A stretch of DNA of 64,000 nucleotides from Cladorhizidae sp. MBARI D1340-BT2 (GCA_028752905.1 JAQNBH010000014.1:28454668-28518667), one strand, 5' to 3'. Positions 46,391 through 58,740 are shown, numbered from the stretch's first letter. Program-made: numbers and translations. Notes: generated from the sequence alone by a model not told the origin.

Positions 46391-47465
46391 CTGGTAAAGG
46401 TGGCCATTCACTACTGAGGGCGCTCACTTCTTTGGTATCTCTAATCCTAAGAGGTGACACACCTGTATCCATCCGTCCTCATTTCTTTGGTGCCTCACTG
46501 GTAGCTCTGCGTAAGAAGGATGGTGGGGTTCGCCCTATCGCTGTGGGCTGTACCCTGCGCAGACTTCCTGCTAAGTGTGCTTGCATTCATGCCATGCAAA
46601 AAGTTCCTGATTTCCTGGCCCCTCGGCAGTTAGGTTTTGGAGTGACGCAGGGGTTTGAAGCAGCAGTACATGTTGCTCGCATCTACCTCCAGAACCTCAA
46701 GTGATTCGAGCTTCTCCCTTAGTATACTGCTCGCCATCTTTACTCTCATGGGGTGTTGAAGTGGTGCTGTCTTCAGAAGGGGTTCAGCAGGGCGACCCGC
46801 TGGGACCCCTCCTCTTTTGCCTGACTATTCAGAAACTGTGTGCAAAGCTTAGGTCAGTCTGTGTTTTTTATCTGGATGATGGAACTCTGGGAGGCAACCG
46901 GGAAGATGTAATTCGTGATCTCAAGACAATTGAGGTTGAAGCAGGTGCTCTGGACCTTGAGCTAAACAGAGGAAAGACAGAATTGATCTGTAAGGATCCT
47001 ACCTCTCGAGGGATCGTCCTCAGAGTTAGCATCATTAACTCAGAGAAAGCCAATCTCTTGGGCTCTCCTATTGGAGGGTTACAATCAGTGGATGCATGTG
47101 TAAGGGAGAAGACAGAGCTGCTGCAGTTGATGGGTGATAGACTTTGTTATTTGCAATCACATGATGCTATCACATTGTTGTGTCACTCATTTGCGATCCC
47201 TAAGATGATGCACATTCTCCGCTCTGCTCCCTGTTTCTCTTCCAGTCATCTCCCAGCCTATGACCACCTTCTCAAGTCGATCTTCAGCAATATCACTAAT
47301 ATAGATTTTCAGAACAATGACCCTTCTTGGCTACAGGCCACCCTTCCAGTGAACCATGGGGGAATTGGAATTAGGAGTGCGGTTCATCTTGCTCCTCTGC
47401 CTTTTTGGCTTCTGCTGATGGATCGTCCAATCTCATTCACACCATATCCTCCCCCCTCGGTTTAG
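46360..47465 (+). pseudogene. Reverse transcriptase domain, motif A deleted
   Basis: Fingers read ASLVALRKKDGGVRPIAVGC and RQLGFGVTQGFEAAVHVARI. Palm motif B is EGVQQGDPLGPLLF; the catalytic box is VFYLDDGTLGG (YLDD), then LNRGKTELIC and the thumb. Between ARIYLQNLK and the segment before EGVQQGD, about 40 residues including the motif A aspartate are absent. The frame also shifts at 46701-46704. This RT cannot be active. Confidence 0.85.
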
Positions 47466-48356
47466 TGCTGTCCAGTACCCTGAGATTGAGGTTGCCCTCT
47501 CACTCTGGGGTGATGACCTTGTCTTGCCTCCTCCAGCCCCGCCTGCTTCCCATCAGCAGAAGTCGTGGGACATCCCTCGTATTTTGGTAAGGGCAGAGTC
47601 ACTTTTGCGGAATGCTAGTGACCCCAAAACCAGAGCTTGTCTCCTTGCAGTGTCTGCATGTGAGTCAGGTGCCTGGCTTAATGCCCTGCCAATCTCCTCA
47701 CTGGGTCTCCGAATGAGCGATGATGTAGTTCGAATAGCAGTTGGGCTATGTCTTGGAGCACCCCTGTGCCAGCCACACTCTTGTAGTTACTGTGAATCGG
47801 ATGTCAACCAGTTTGGCATGCATGGGTTGAGCTGCAGGCACAGTCGGGGAAGGCTTTCTCGCCTTGGTGCTTTAAATGACATCATCCACCAGTCATTAAC
47901 TGCTGCAAATGTCCCTTCCCGGCTGGAGCCCTCAGGTCTGCTTCGGTCTGATGGAAAGAGACCTGATGGCATGTCCATCATTCCATGGTCAAGTGGTAGA
48001 CTCTTGGTATGGGATGCAAGTAACACCTTTGCCCCATCCAACTTTTTGGCTGCCGTCACTGAGGCTGGTGCAGTGGCAGCCCAGGCGGAGATTTTGAAGG
48101 GTGAGAAGTATGCCCATCTGGACTCGGCATACAAGTTTGTACCTGTGGCGGTAGAGACGTGTGGATCTTTTGGGCCTCAGCAAAGGCATTCTTCAGGGAG
48201 TTGGGACGCCGCCTGAGGTCAATGACTTACGAAGAGAACTCCCATCAACATCTTCTTCAACGGATTTCTGTGGCTGTGCAGCGTGGGAATGCAGCCTCAG
48301 TAATGGGATCTTTACCATCAGGGTTGGGGACGAGCCATTTCCCTAGTCGAACTTGA
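47455..48356 (+). pseudogene. Zinc finger plus PD-(D/E)XK-type nuclease domain
   Basis: CSYCESDVNQFGMHGLSC is a CCHC-like finger. It is followed by LEPSGLLRSDGKRPDG and WSSGRLLVWDASNT, then AEILKGEKYAHL. The RPD, the downstream D and the K...Y spacing fit a restriction-like endonuclease after a finger, as in R2-type elements. The end ELGRRL...LLQRISVAVQRGNAA is in another frame (48159-48356), so a shift lies near 48175. A one-base shift in a C run near 47452 links it to the RT. Confidence 0.7.
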
Positions 48357-48360
48357 GAGG

Positions 48361-49390
48361 AGGGGGGTTCTATAAACTATATGAATAAGCATGCATTTAT
48401 TAGTCGATTGCTTGAATTGATTGCTTGAATTGTCCTATATATCAAGATAATAATAATAATTTTTTAAAAATAAAAATATATATAAACTTATTATTGGTGT
48501 TGTTATTATGTTGTTAATATTATTAATGTTGTTAAAAAAAATTAAAATTTAAAAAAAATTAAAAAATTATTATACATTACAGGACATTTTATGTAAAATA
48601 AACCAGCTATAATTAAAATTCAATATAAAATCAGAAATACATTCTTAGCACTTTCAATTATGTCATGTGATATATAGCACTTGTTTATCTGCATTGTGGT
48701 CACAACCGTTTAAGCACAACCATGACCACAAAAGATGAATATCATTTTACCCAATTAGTTTACCACTATCAAGTGCTTATCAACAAACACATTATTGTTG
48801 TTTTTATAATTTGTTTACTGTGGTTACTTATCACAATATTATCACAATATATACATATAAAAGTATGTAGTTGTGGGTATTTAATCATAAGAATTTGTGG
48901 TCCTATAATACAAAAACTGCCATCATTATAATTATTATATTCATACAGTATGATTTTAGTATCAACAAATGTTATATCATATTATATATTAGGTATTATG
49001 TATAAAATCACCCAAATATCTGTTACCATTGCAACAGTGTGGATGCATGACGACAATATAACATGAACAATAGAACCTGATGCATAGATTATTTTGTATG
49101 GAATGTGAGTACTATTATTTCACACCACTGCATAGCAATGATTCACTAGTTTGTTATTGTTGCACTAATGTACAAAGTATAAATGGGTTCAATACACACA
49201 CACACACACAATTCTCCCGCCGTTACCAGAGCCAGTGACAGGAATGTTATTGATCCGTTTTTTTCTGTATTCTGGTTGTCTGCTTATCTGCATTGAGGGG
49301 AGGGGTTCAAATACAACCTCCCTTAAAAGACCATTTGGGTACTGGATAGGTTCTTCATTCAGAGACCACCTTCATACAAAGATAAATTCA
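48361..49390. other. AT-rich spacer with CA microsatellite
   Basis: Low-complexity A/T runs at 48440-48570 and a short (CA)n at 49195-49210. No gene recognised. Confidence 0.6.
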
Positions 49391-49399
49391 ACCTGGCCA

Positions 49400-52300
49400 G
49401 AGGTTAATAACTAGGGTTAGGACTAGGTCAATATCTAGGGTTAGGACTAGGTCAACAGCTAGGGTTAGGACTAGGTCAATATCTAGTTAGGACTAGATCA
49501 ACAGCCAGGTTAGGACTAGGTCAACAGCTAGGGTTAGGACTAGGTCAACAGCTAGGTTTAGGACTAGGTCAATATCTAGTAGGACTAGATCAACAGCTAG
49601 GTTAGGACTAGGTCAACAGCTAGGGTTAGGACTAGGTCAATAACTAGGGTTAGGACTAGGTCAATAGCTAGGTTAGGACTAGGTCAATAGGGTTAGGACT
49701 AGGTCAACAGCTAGGGTTAGGACTAGGTCAATATCTAGGGTTAGGACTAGGTCAATAGCTAGGGTTAGGACTAGGTCAATAGCTAGGGTTAGGACTAGGT
49801 CAATAGCTAGGTTAGGACTAGGTCAATATCTAGGGTTAGGACTAGGTCAACAGCTAGGTTAGGACTAGGTCAATAGGGTTAGGACTAGGTCAACAGCTAG
49901 GGTTAGGACTAGGTCAATAACTAGGGTTAGGACTAGGTCAATAGCTAGGTTAGGACTAGGTAAATATCTAGGGTTAGGACTAGGTCAACAGCCAGGTTAG
50001 GACTAGGTCAATAGGGTTAGGACTAGGTCAACAGCTAGGGTTAGGACTAGGTCAATATCTAGGGTTAGGACTAGGTCAATAGCTAGGTTAGGACTAGGTC
50101 AATAGGGTTAGGACTAGGTCAACAGCTAGGGTTAGGACTAGGTCAATATCTAGGGTTAGGACTAGGTCAATAGCTAGGGTTAGGACTAGGTCAATAGCTA
50201 GGGTTAGGACTAGGTCAACAGCTAGGTTCGGACTAGGTCAATAGGGTTAGGACTTGGTCAACAACTAGGGTTAGGACTAGGTCAATAGCTAGGTTAGGAC
50301 TAGGTCAATAGGGTTAGGACTAGGTCAACAGCTAGAGTTAGGACTAGGTCAATAGCTAGGGTTAGGACTAGGTCAATAGCTAGGGTTAGGACTAGGTCAA
50401 TAACTAGGGTTAGGACTAGGTCAATAGCCAGGGTTAGGACTAGTTTCAATATCTAGGGTTAGGACTACTTCAACAGCTAGGGTTAGGACTAGGTCAACAG
50501 CTAGGTTTAGGACTAGGTCAATATCTAGGGTTAGGACTAGGTCAATAGCTAGGGTTAGGACTAGGTCAATAGCCAGAGTTAGGACTAGTTTCAATACCTA
50601 GGGTTAGGACTACTTCAACAGCTAGGGTTAGGACTAGGTCAACAGCTAGGGTTAGGACTAGGTCAATAGCTAGGGTTAGGACTAGGTCAACAGCTAGGGT
50701 TAGGACTAGGTCAATATCTAGGGTTAGGACTAGGTCAATAGCTAGGATTAGAACTAGGTCAATAACTAGGGTTAGGACTAGGTCAATAGCCAGGGTTATG
50801 ACTAGTTTCAATATCTAGGGTTAGGACTACTTCAACAGCTAGGGTTAGGACTAGGTCAACAGCTAGGGTTAGGACTAGGTCAATAGCTAGGGTTAGGACT
50901 AGGTCAACAGCTAGGGTTAGGAATAGGTCAATAGCTAGGGTTAGGACTAGGTCAATAGCTAGGGTTAGGACTAGGTCAATAGCCATAGTTAGGACTAGTT
51001 TCAATACCTAGGGTTAGGACTACTTCAACAGCTAGGGTTAGGACTAGGTCAACAGCTAGGGTTAGGACTAGGTCAATAGCTAGGTTTAGGACTAGGTCAA
51101 CAGCTAGGGTTAGGACTAGGTCAATATCTAGGGTTAGGACTAGGTCAATAGCTAGGGTTAGGACTAGGTCAACAGCTAGGGTTAGGACTAGGTCAATAGC
51201 TAGGGTTAGGACTAGGTCAACAGCTAGGGTTAGGAATAGGTCAATAGCTAGGATTAGAACTAGGTCAATAGCTAGGATTAGAACTAGGTCAATAACTAGG
51301 GTTAGGACTAGGTCAATAGCCAGGGTTAGGACTAGTTTCAATATCTAGGGTTAGGACTACTTCAACTGCTAGGGTTAGGACTAGGTCAACAGCTAGGGTT
51401 AGGAATAGGTCAATAGCTAGGGTTAGGACTAGGTCAACAGCTAGGGTTAGGAATAGGTCAATAGCTAGGGTTAGGACTAGGTCAATAGCTAGGGTTAGGA
51501 CTAGGTCAATAGCCATAGTTAGGACTAGTTTCAATACCTAGGGTTAGGACTACTTCAACAGCTAGGGTTAGGACTAGGTCAACAGCTAGGGTTAGGACTA
51601 GGTCAATAGCTAGGTTTAGGACTAGGTCAACAGCTAGGGTTAGGACTAGGTCAATATCTAGGGTTAGGACTAGGTCAATAGCTAGGATTAGAACTAGGTC
51701 AATAACTAGGGTTAGGACTAGGTCAATAGCCAGGGTTAGGACTAGTTTCAATATCTAGGGTTAGGACTACTTCAACAGCTAGGGTTAGGACTAGGTCAAC
51801 AGCTAGGGTTAGGACTAGGTCAATAGCTAGGGTTAGGACTAGGTCAACAGCTAGGGTTAGGAATAGGTCAATAGCTAGGATTAGAACTAGGTCAATAGCT
51901 AGGATTAGAACTAGGTCAATAACTAGGGTTAGGACTAGGTCAATAGCCAGGGTTAGGACTAGTTTCAATATCTAGGGTTAGGACTACTTCAACTGCTAGG
52001 GTTAGGACTAGGTCAACAGCTAGGGTTTAGGTCAATATCTAGGGTTAGGACTAGGTCAATAGCTAGGGTTAGGACTAGGTCAATAGCTAGGGTTAGGACT
52101 AGGTCAACAGCTAGGGTTTAGGTCAATATCTAGGGTTAGGACTAGGTCAATAGCTAGGGTTAGGACTAGATCAACAGCTAGGGTTAGGACTAGGTCAGTA
52201 GCTAGGGTTAGGACTAGGTCAATAGCTAGGATTAGAACTAGGTCAATAACTAGGGTTAGGACTAGGTCAATAGCCAGGGTTAGGACTAGGTCAATATCGA

Positions 52301-55300
52301 CTAGGTCAATAGCTAGGGTTAGGACTAGGTCAATAGCTAGGGTTAGTACTAGGTCAACAGCTAGGGTTAGGACTAGGTCAATAGCCAGGGTTAGGACTAG
52401 GTCAATATCTAGGGTTAGGACTAGGTCAATAGCTAGGGTTAGGACTAGGTCAATAGCTAGGGTTAGGACTAGGTCAACAGCTAGGGTTAGGACTAGGTCA
52501 ATAGCTAGGGTTAGGACTAGGTCAACAGCTAGGGTTAGGACTAGATCAATAGCTAGGGTTAGGACTAGGTCAACAGCTAGGGTTAGGACTAGGTCAATAG
52601 CTAGGATTAGGACTAGGTCAATAGCTAGGGTTAGGACTAGGTCAATAACTAGGGTTAGGACTAGGTCAATAGCTAGGTTAGGACTAGGTAAATATCTAGG
52701 GTTAGGACTAGGTCAACAGCCAGGTTAGGACTAGGTCAATAGGGTTAGGACTAGGTCAACAGCTAGGGTTAGGACTAGGTCAATATCTAGGGTTAGGACT
52801 AGGTCAATAGCTAGGTTAGGACTAGGTCAATAGGGTTAGGACTAGGTCAACAGCTAGGGTTAGGACTAGGTCAATATCTAGGGTTAGGACTAGGTCAATA
52901 GCTAGGGTTAGGACTAGGTCAATAGCTAGGGTTAGGACTAGGTCAACAGCTAGGTTCGGACTAGGTCAATAGGGTTAGGACTTGGTCAACAACTAGGGTT
53001 AGGACTAGGTCAATAGCTAGGTTAGGACTAGGTCAATAGGGTTAGGACTAGGTCAACAGCTAGAGTTAGGACTAGGTCAATAGCTAGGGTTAGGACTAGG
53101 TCAATAGCTAGGGTTAGGACTAGGTCAATAACTAGGGTTAGGACTAGGTCAATAGCCAGGGTTAGGACTAGTTTCAATATCTAGGGTTAGGACTACTTCA
53201 ACAGCTAGGGTTAGGACTAGGTCAACAGCTAGGTTTAGGACTAGGTCAATATCTAGGGTTAGGACTAGGTCAATAGCTAGGGTTAGGACTAGGTCAATAG
53301 CCAGAGTTAGGACTAGTTTCAATACCTAGGGTTAGGACTACTTCAACAGCTAGGGTTAGGACTAGGTCAACAGCTAGGGTTAGGACTAGGTCAATAGCTA
53401 GGGTTAGGACTAGGTCAACAGCTAGGGTTAGGACTAGGTCAATATCTAGGGTTAGGACTAGGTCAATAGCTAGGATTAGAACTAGGTCAATAACTAGGGT
53501 TAGGACTAGGTCAATAGCCAGGGTTATGACTAGTTTCAATATCTAGGGTTAGGACTACTTCAACAGCTAGGGTTAGGACTAGGTCAACAGCTAGGGTTAG
53601 GACTAGGTCAATAGCTAGGGTTAGGACTAGGTCAACAGCTAGGGTTAGGAATAGGTCAATAGCTAGGGTTAGGACTAGGTCAATAGCTAGGGTTAGGACT
53701 AGGTCAATAGCCATAGTTAGGACTAGTTTCAATACCTAGGGTTAGGACTACTTCAACAGCTAGGGTTAGGACTAGGTCAACAGCTAGGGTTAGGACTAGG
53801 TCAATAGCTAGGTTTAGGACTAGGTCAACAGCTAGGGTTAGGACTAGGTCAATATCTAGGGTTAGGACTAGGTCAATAGCTAGGGTTAGGACTAGGTCAA
53901 CAGCTAGGGTTAGGACTAGGTCAATAGCTAGGGTTAGGACTAGGTCAACAGCTAGGGTTAGGAATAGGTCAATAGCTAGGATTAGAACTAGGTCAATAGC
54001 TAGGATTAGAACTAGGTCAATAACTAGGGTTAGGACTAGGTCAATAGCCAGGGTTAGGACTAGTTTCAATATCTAGGGTTAGGACTACTTCAACTGCTAG
54101 GGTTAGGACTAGGTCAACAGCTAGGGTTAGGAATAGGTCAATAGCTAGGGTTAGGACTAGGTCAACAGCTAGGGTTAGGAATAGGTCAATAGCTAGGGTT
54201 AGGACTAGGTCAATAGCTAGGGTTAGGACTAGGTCAATAGCCATAGTTAGGACTAGTTTCAATACCTAGGGTTAGGACTACTTCAACAGCTAGGGTTAGG
54301 ACTAGGTCAACAGCTAGGGTTAGGACTAGGTCAATAGCTAGGTTTAGGACTAGGTCAACAGCTAGGGTTAGGACTAGGTCAATATCTAGGGTTAGGACTA
54401 GGTCAATAGCTAGGATTAGAACTAGGTCAATAACTAGGGTTAGGACTAGGTCAATAGCCAGGGTTAGGACTAGTTTCAATATCTAGGGTTAGGACTACTT
54501 CAACAGCTAGGGTTAGGACTAGGTCAACAGCTAGGGTTAGGACTAGGTCAATAGCTAGGGTTAGGACTAGGTCAACAGCTAGGGTTAGGAATAGGTCAAT
54601 AGCTAGGATTAGAACTAGGTCAATAGCTAGGATTAGAACTAGGTCAATAACTAGGGTTAGGACTAGGTCAATAGCCAGGGTTAGGACTAGTTTCAATATC
54701 TAGGGTTAGGACTACTTCAACTGCTAGGGTTAGGACTAGGTCAACAGCTAGGGTTTAGGTCAATATCTAGGGTTAGGACTAGGTCAATAGCTAGGGTTAG
54801 GACTAGGTCAACAGCTAGGGTTTAGGTCAATATCTAGGGTTAGGACTAGGTCAATAGCTAGGGTTAGGACTAGATCAACAGCTAGGGTTAGGACTAGGTC
54901 AGTAGCTAGGGTTAGGACTAGGTCAATAGCTAGGATTAGAACTAGGTCAATAACTAGGGTTAGGACTAGGTCAATAGCCAGGGTTAGGACTAGGTCAATA
55001 TCGACTAGGTCAATAGCTAGGGTTAGGACTAGGTCAATAGCTAGGGTTAGTACTAGGTCAACAGCTAGGGTTAGGACTAGGTCAATAGCCAGGGTTAGGA
55101 CTAGGTCAATATCTAGGGTTAGGACTAGGTCAATAGCTAGGGTTAGGACTAGGTCAATAGCTAGGGTTAGGACTAGGTCAACAGCTAGGGTTAGGACTAG
55201 GTCAATAGCTAGGGTTAGGACTAGGTCAACAGCTAGGGTTAGGACTAGATCAATAGCTAGGGTTAGGACTAGGTCAACAGCTAGGGTTAGGACTAGGTCA

Positions 55301-55745
55301 ATAGCTAGGATTAGGACTAGGTCAATAGCTAGGGTTAGGACTTGGTCAATAGCTAGGATTAGAACTAGGTCAATAGCTAGAGTTAGGATTAGATCAACAG
55401 CTAGGATTAGGACTAGGTCAATAGCTAGGGTTAGGACTTGGTCAATAGCTAGGATTAGAACTAGGTCAATAGCTGGATTAGGTTAACAGCTAGGATTAGG
55501 ACTAGGTCAATAGCAATAGCTAGGATTAGAACTAGGTCAATAGCTAGAGTTAGGATTAGGTTAGCGATTAGGACTAGGTCAATAGCTAGGGTTAGGACTT
55601 GGTCAATAGCTAGGATTAGGACTAGGTCAATAGCTAGGGTTAGGATTAGGTCAATAGCTAGGGTTAGGACTTGGTCAATAGCTAGGGTAGGTCAATAGCT
55701 AGGATTAGGACTCGGTAGGGTTAGGACTAGGTCAATAGCTAGCTA
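49400..55745. repeat. 24-bp satellite with telomere-like core
   Basis: About 260 units of agctagggttaggactaggt+caat. Each unit contains TAGGGTTAGG, a permuted stretch of the animal telomere repeat TTAGGG, and a near-palindromic ctag/gactagg. Variants (tatctag, aactag, ccaggg, tttcaat, acttcaac, gattagaac) form ordered blocks. Minus-strand frames LTLAIDLV/LTLAVDLV stay open because 24 is divisible by 3. Units at the right edge (55.3-55.74 kb) are most degenerate, as expected at an array edge. Confidence 0.97.
52620..55320. repeat. Duplicate of the satellite block at about 49.89-52.62 kb
   Basis: The ordered unit variants of 49.89-52.0 kb recur at an offset of 2728, for example taaatatc at 49961 and 52689. 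After one lost 24-bp unit the offset becomes 2704, for example atatcgactagg at 52294 and 54998. This is a recent tandem duplication of about 114 units. Confidence 0.93.
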
Positions 55746-56344
55746 GCTTAAAGCCAACTTCTGACTGAAAGGGGGTTCTTCAGCACCCTGAGCCCCCCTC
55801 CTGGCTATACTACTATGTTACTCACGGCAATAATGGGGGACACTCCGGCATTCCGGAGAAGGACCATGCTCCTTTACGGACTGTTCCCACTTTGTTCTAG
55901 TACACGATGATAAAAGTATCTCACAGTAATATTAATATGCATGTGCCCAACCCCTAATTATCCTTCACATTATAAAATAATAGGACAATACTCTACTGGC
56001 TAACCTTTCCTTTCTAGGTTCCACTTTTTCATCATGAGATACACCTATGTAAGTCATGTGCTTATCACCACTCTTCATAACACATCCATGACAGTTAAGG
56101 AACCAACATGCAATCACACATAGCTAACTTACAGCTGCCCATGCTGCTTTAATACTGGTTCATAGGTTATGTAAATAAGTGACTTCACCAATTTGTATAA
56201 ACAATCAGTAATTGCATTGAGAGTAATTGAAGTATACAAGTTTCCAAGGGTTCAGATAGAGGTATGTTCTTAATTGCACTATTTTTGTAGCTATTGGAGA
56301 ATGCAACCTTGACAAGGGGAGACCTGCATTTTTAAATTTTATTT
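55746..56344. other. Unassigned sequence
   Basis: No gene or repeat recognised; starts gccaacttctgactgaaagg. Confidence 0.4.
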
Positions 56345-56565
56345 AAAAATACAAAGACTTGTGGTTACCACTTTATAGCTCCATAGATTCTGTCAACTTC
56401 ATGGTATGGACTTGATATATAGCTCAAAAGATAGGTCTCTCTGTGTGCTCTCTTTTGATACTAAAATATTTTTCATAGGTAAAACTATAGCCAAGTTACT
56501 GGAGCTAAAGTGGAGGGAACCTCAAAACCTGAATGCCCGCATAAATATCTCTAGATTGCCAAGTG
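56345..56565 (+). mobile_element. MITE-like dispersed repeat, single arm
   Basis: This is the same unit as 15826-16035: cttgtggttaccactttata, the tctctctgtgtgctctcttt block, ttactggagctaaagt and agattgccaagtgct. It is not followed by an inverted second arm. Confidence 0.75.
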
Positions 56566-56567
56566 CT

Positions 56568-56642
56568 CGAGAGTTGCACCTCTATACCTGCACTTCTATA
56601 CATGCACCGCTATACCTGCACCGCTATACCTGCACCTATATG
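56568..56642. repeat. tgcacctctatac repeat cluster
   Basis: Five imperfect copies of tgcac-ctctatac. The same decamer appears at 58075-58103, 59245-59292 and 63335-63735. Confidence 0.8.
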
Positions 56643-56840
56643 ACTTGGGGCTGAAATTAAATATGCTGGAGAGAAACTTGGATCACTGCAAAGGAATCTT
56701 AATAGTTTTGAGACACTTGGTGACTGAGTTCACAATTGAAAGTCTCTAGCATTGAAAAAAAAGTATTTGGGCTTGACAGCAGCACAACCATTTCTTGGTC
56801 ACTTCTGAAGATTCAAGTAAATGAAATTGGCGTTATCTGA

Positions 56841-57487
56841 CTATATATCATCTAACACCACACAATGGATATTGGCAAGGTAACTCGAGCTTTCGGAATG
56901 CATGTAGGCACCCGTAAAGCATTGGGCAAAGTTTGGCACATTGGATGAAGTCGACATAAAGGTAGTAGTTGTCTGACATGATGAAAAGGTCGACGAGCTG
57001 CAGTTTTCATAAAGAGGTTCAGTGGTTCTATTTTTGGTGAGATTGTCGAGTGTTGCTCTTAGGGCCAAGATCTGAGATGATATGTTCCCCAGGTTAGTGC
57101 TGTATGTTTGGTTATACACAGACAAGTTCTGCTGGAGTTCATCCACGTGTTGTCTCGACTGCTCAAAAGCCACTGACAAATCCTGGGGGTGGAGAGCTGT
57201 GCTGCTGAGGATGAGGGCAATGAAATGAGATCTTTTGAATGAGTTCCCACTTGTAGTCCGTTAACGAGAATGAATGTGCCTACAGCTACAAGAAAGAGGT
57301 CAATGACAAACAAAATGGCCACAAAACCAACCAGAAAGCAAGATTTCCTCTTCTGCTCTTTGGGAGGGGGGGGGGGGGGGGGGGTTGGCACATCTGTAGG
57401 AGTTACTGAGTGTGCACCTCTTGTGGAATAGTAGTGCCTGTCCCCGACATCGTCCAAGTTGGCATATACATCTGATGATCGGTACAT
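56841..57487 (-). CDS. Small single-pass membrane protein with extracellular coiled coil, two exons
   Basis: Proposed exons are 57487-57251 and 57182-56841, with an intron (57183-57250, 68 bp) starting GTGGGA and ending CCCCCAG. They join in phase 0 to give 192 residues. Residues 1-49 are cytoplasmic-like, with Tyr (VYANLDD), a run of seven Pro and a basic KEQKRK. A transmembrane helix lies at about 50-76 (FLVGFVAILFVIDLFLVAVG), and the rest is a coiled-coil-like stretch (FEQSRQHVDELQQNLS) with several N-glycosylation sequons (NLS, NQT, NLT, NRT) and a Cys-containing tail. The layout fits a type II protein; no known family was recognised. An in-frame stop directly precedes the ATG, and two short upstream ATG frames exist. 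The donor GTGGGA is weak. A run of 19 C encodes the Pro tract and could slip. Confidence 0.6.
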
Positions 57488-58169
57488 CTATCATCGAAGT
57501 CGACATCGCCTACTCCAAGCACGCCGCCATCTTCGTTAGGTTCGGCCTGCTTTGGCCTGTTGATAGACGGACCACCACTGACGTAGCCAGTAGTTACAAC
57601 AGTTGGGAAAGAGACCGCTGATATGATGGACTGTACACATGCTCGCCAAAGGATCTGTACGATACAGACGGAACAGAATCTGGCCCATCGCAAAGCCCAG
57701 GATTATAGTCGGTCAGAAATCTCTCCCATAGGGCTTGGAGTTCTAAAAAGAATTTTTTTTTACCCCGTTCTCTTCCTTCCGAACTTAGCGACTAGCTATG
57801 TTATGCAGTTCTAACGCACTCAGTCAAATCTTAACAACTTGTCCATGCCAACACGAAACATCGCTCTACTTTCACACAGTGACACGAGTACACTTTGCGG
57901 AAATATCGGGTCCTAACGGTTTTGGACGAGTGTAATATTGTGGTTAATCACGCTATTCTAACCGCGCATAATAATTAATAATTATAGAGCCGCATGAGTA
58001 AAACTCTCCACCAAGGACACCCGGCTATGCAGTGCAAACAATTAAGGACCCCTATAAGCTATCATTTTGCCTCAGAGGTGCAGGCATAGAGGTGCATGTA
58101 GCACTTTATTTCCTCTTTTTTTCCAGGGGCATGGTGCACGTGCTTTTGACAAGGAGAAACAAATTTTTA

Positions 58170-58740
58170 GGTTAGTGCAGAGTTGCCACAGCTCAGTGGC
58201 TTTTGAGCAGTTTAGACAACACGTGGATGAACTTCAGCAGAACTTGTCGGTGTATAACCAAACACACAGCACTAACCTGAGGACCATATCATCTCAGATC
58301 TTGGCACTAAGAGCAACTCTCACCAAAAGTATTGCAAATAGAACCACTGAAGCTGCCTCACCAAAGAATGTGGACATATTTCTTTATGAAAACTGCAACT
58401 TTGTGACTTCAACATGTGACACAGCTATCTTAATGTCGATTGCAGTGCACCTAGCTTTGCCCAATGCTTTACGGTTCCCTGCAAGCACTCCGAAAGCTCG
58501 AGTTACCTTACCAATATCCATTGTGTGGTGTCCGATGATAATCAGATAACGCCAATTTCATCCACTTTAGTCTTCAAAGTGAACATGGGATGGTCGTGCC
58601 GCTGTCAAGCCATCATTGTCCCAAATATATACTTTTCAACGCTAGAGAATTTCGTTTGTGAACTCAAGAGTCACCAAGTGTCCCAAAACCATTAAGATTC
58701 CTTTGTGGTGATCCAAGTTCTTCTCCAGCATGTCTAATTT
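58170..58740 (+). pseudogene. Inverted second copy of the membrane-protein last exon
   Basis: The plus strand reads SVAFEQFRQHVDELQQNLSV, YNQTHSTNL and SSQILALRATL, almost the same as exon 2 of the minus-strand gene. Similarity continues into the 3' flank (58540-58740 against 56690-56850 in reverse). Near 58465-58490 an indel shifts the frame, so the ending differs. No copy of the transmembrane exon is nearby; the open frame begins at 58067 in unrelated sequence. It is probably a pseudo-copy, or a new last exon reached by rearrangement. Confidence 0.75.

Larger units (their letters stand above)
45660..48360 (+). mobile_element. 5'-truncated non-LTR retrotransposon, probably RLE-encoding
   Basis: One protein is spread over frames 45738-46397, 46324-46704, 46701-47465, 47524-48216 and 48159-48356. 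It has a reverse transcriptase followed by a CCHC-like zinc finger and an RPDG...WD domain of the PD-(D/E)XK type used as endonuclease by R2-like elements. No LTRs or integrase are seen. The 5' end abuts the 38-bp satellite; the 3' end is AT-rich without a clear poly(A). Confidence 0.75.

Noticed and set aside
50566..54696. Minus-strand LTLAIDLV repeat proteins
   Set aside because: The 24-bp satellite preserves frame by length alone. Frames are interrupted at each variant block.
49400..55745. True telomere at this position
   Set aside because: The unit is 24 bp with only 10 telomere-like bases, and single-copy sequence with genes continues on both sides.
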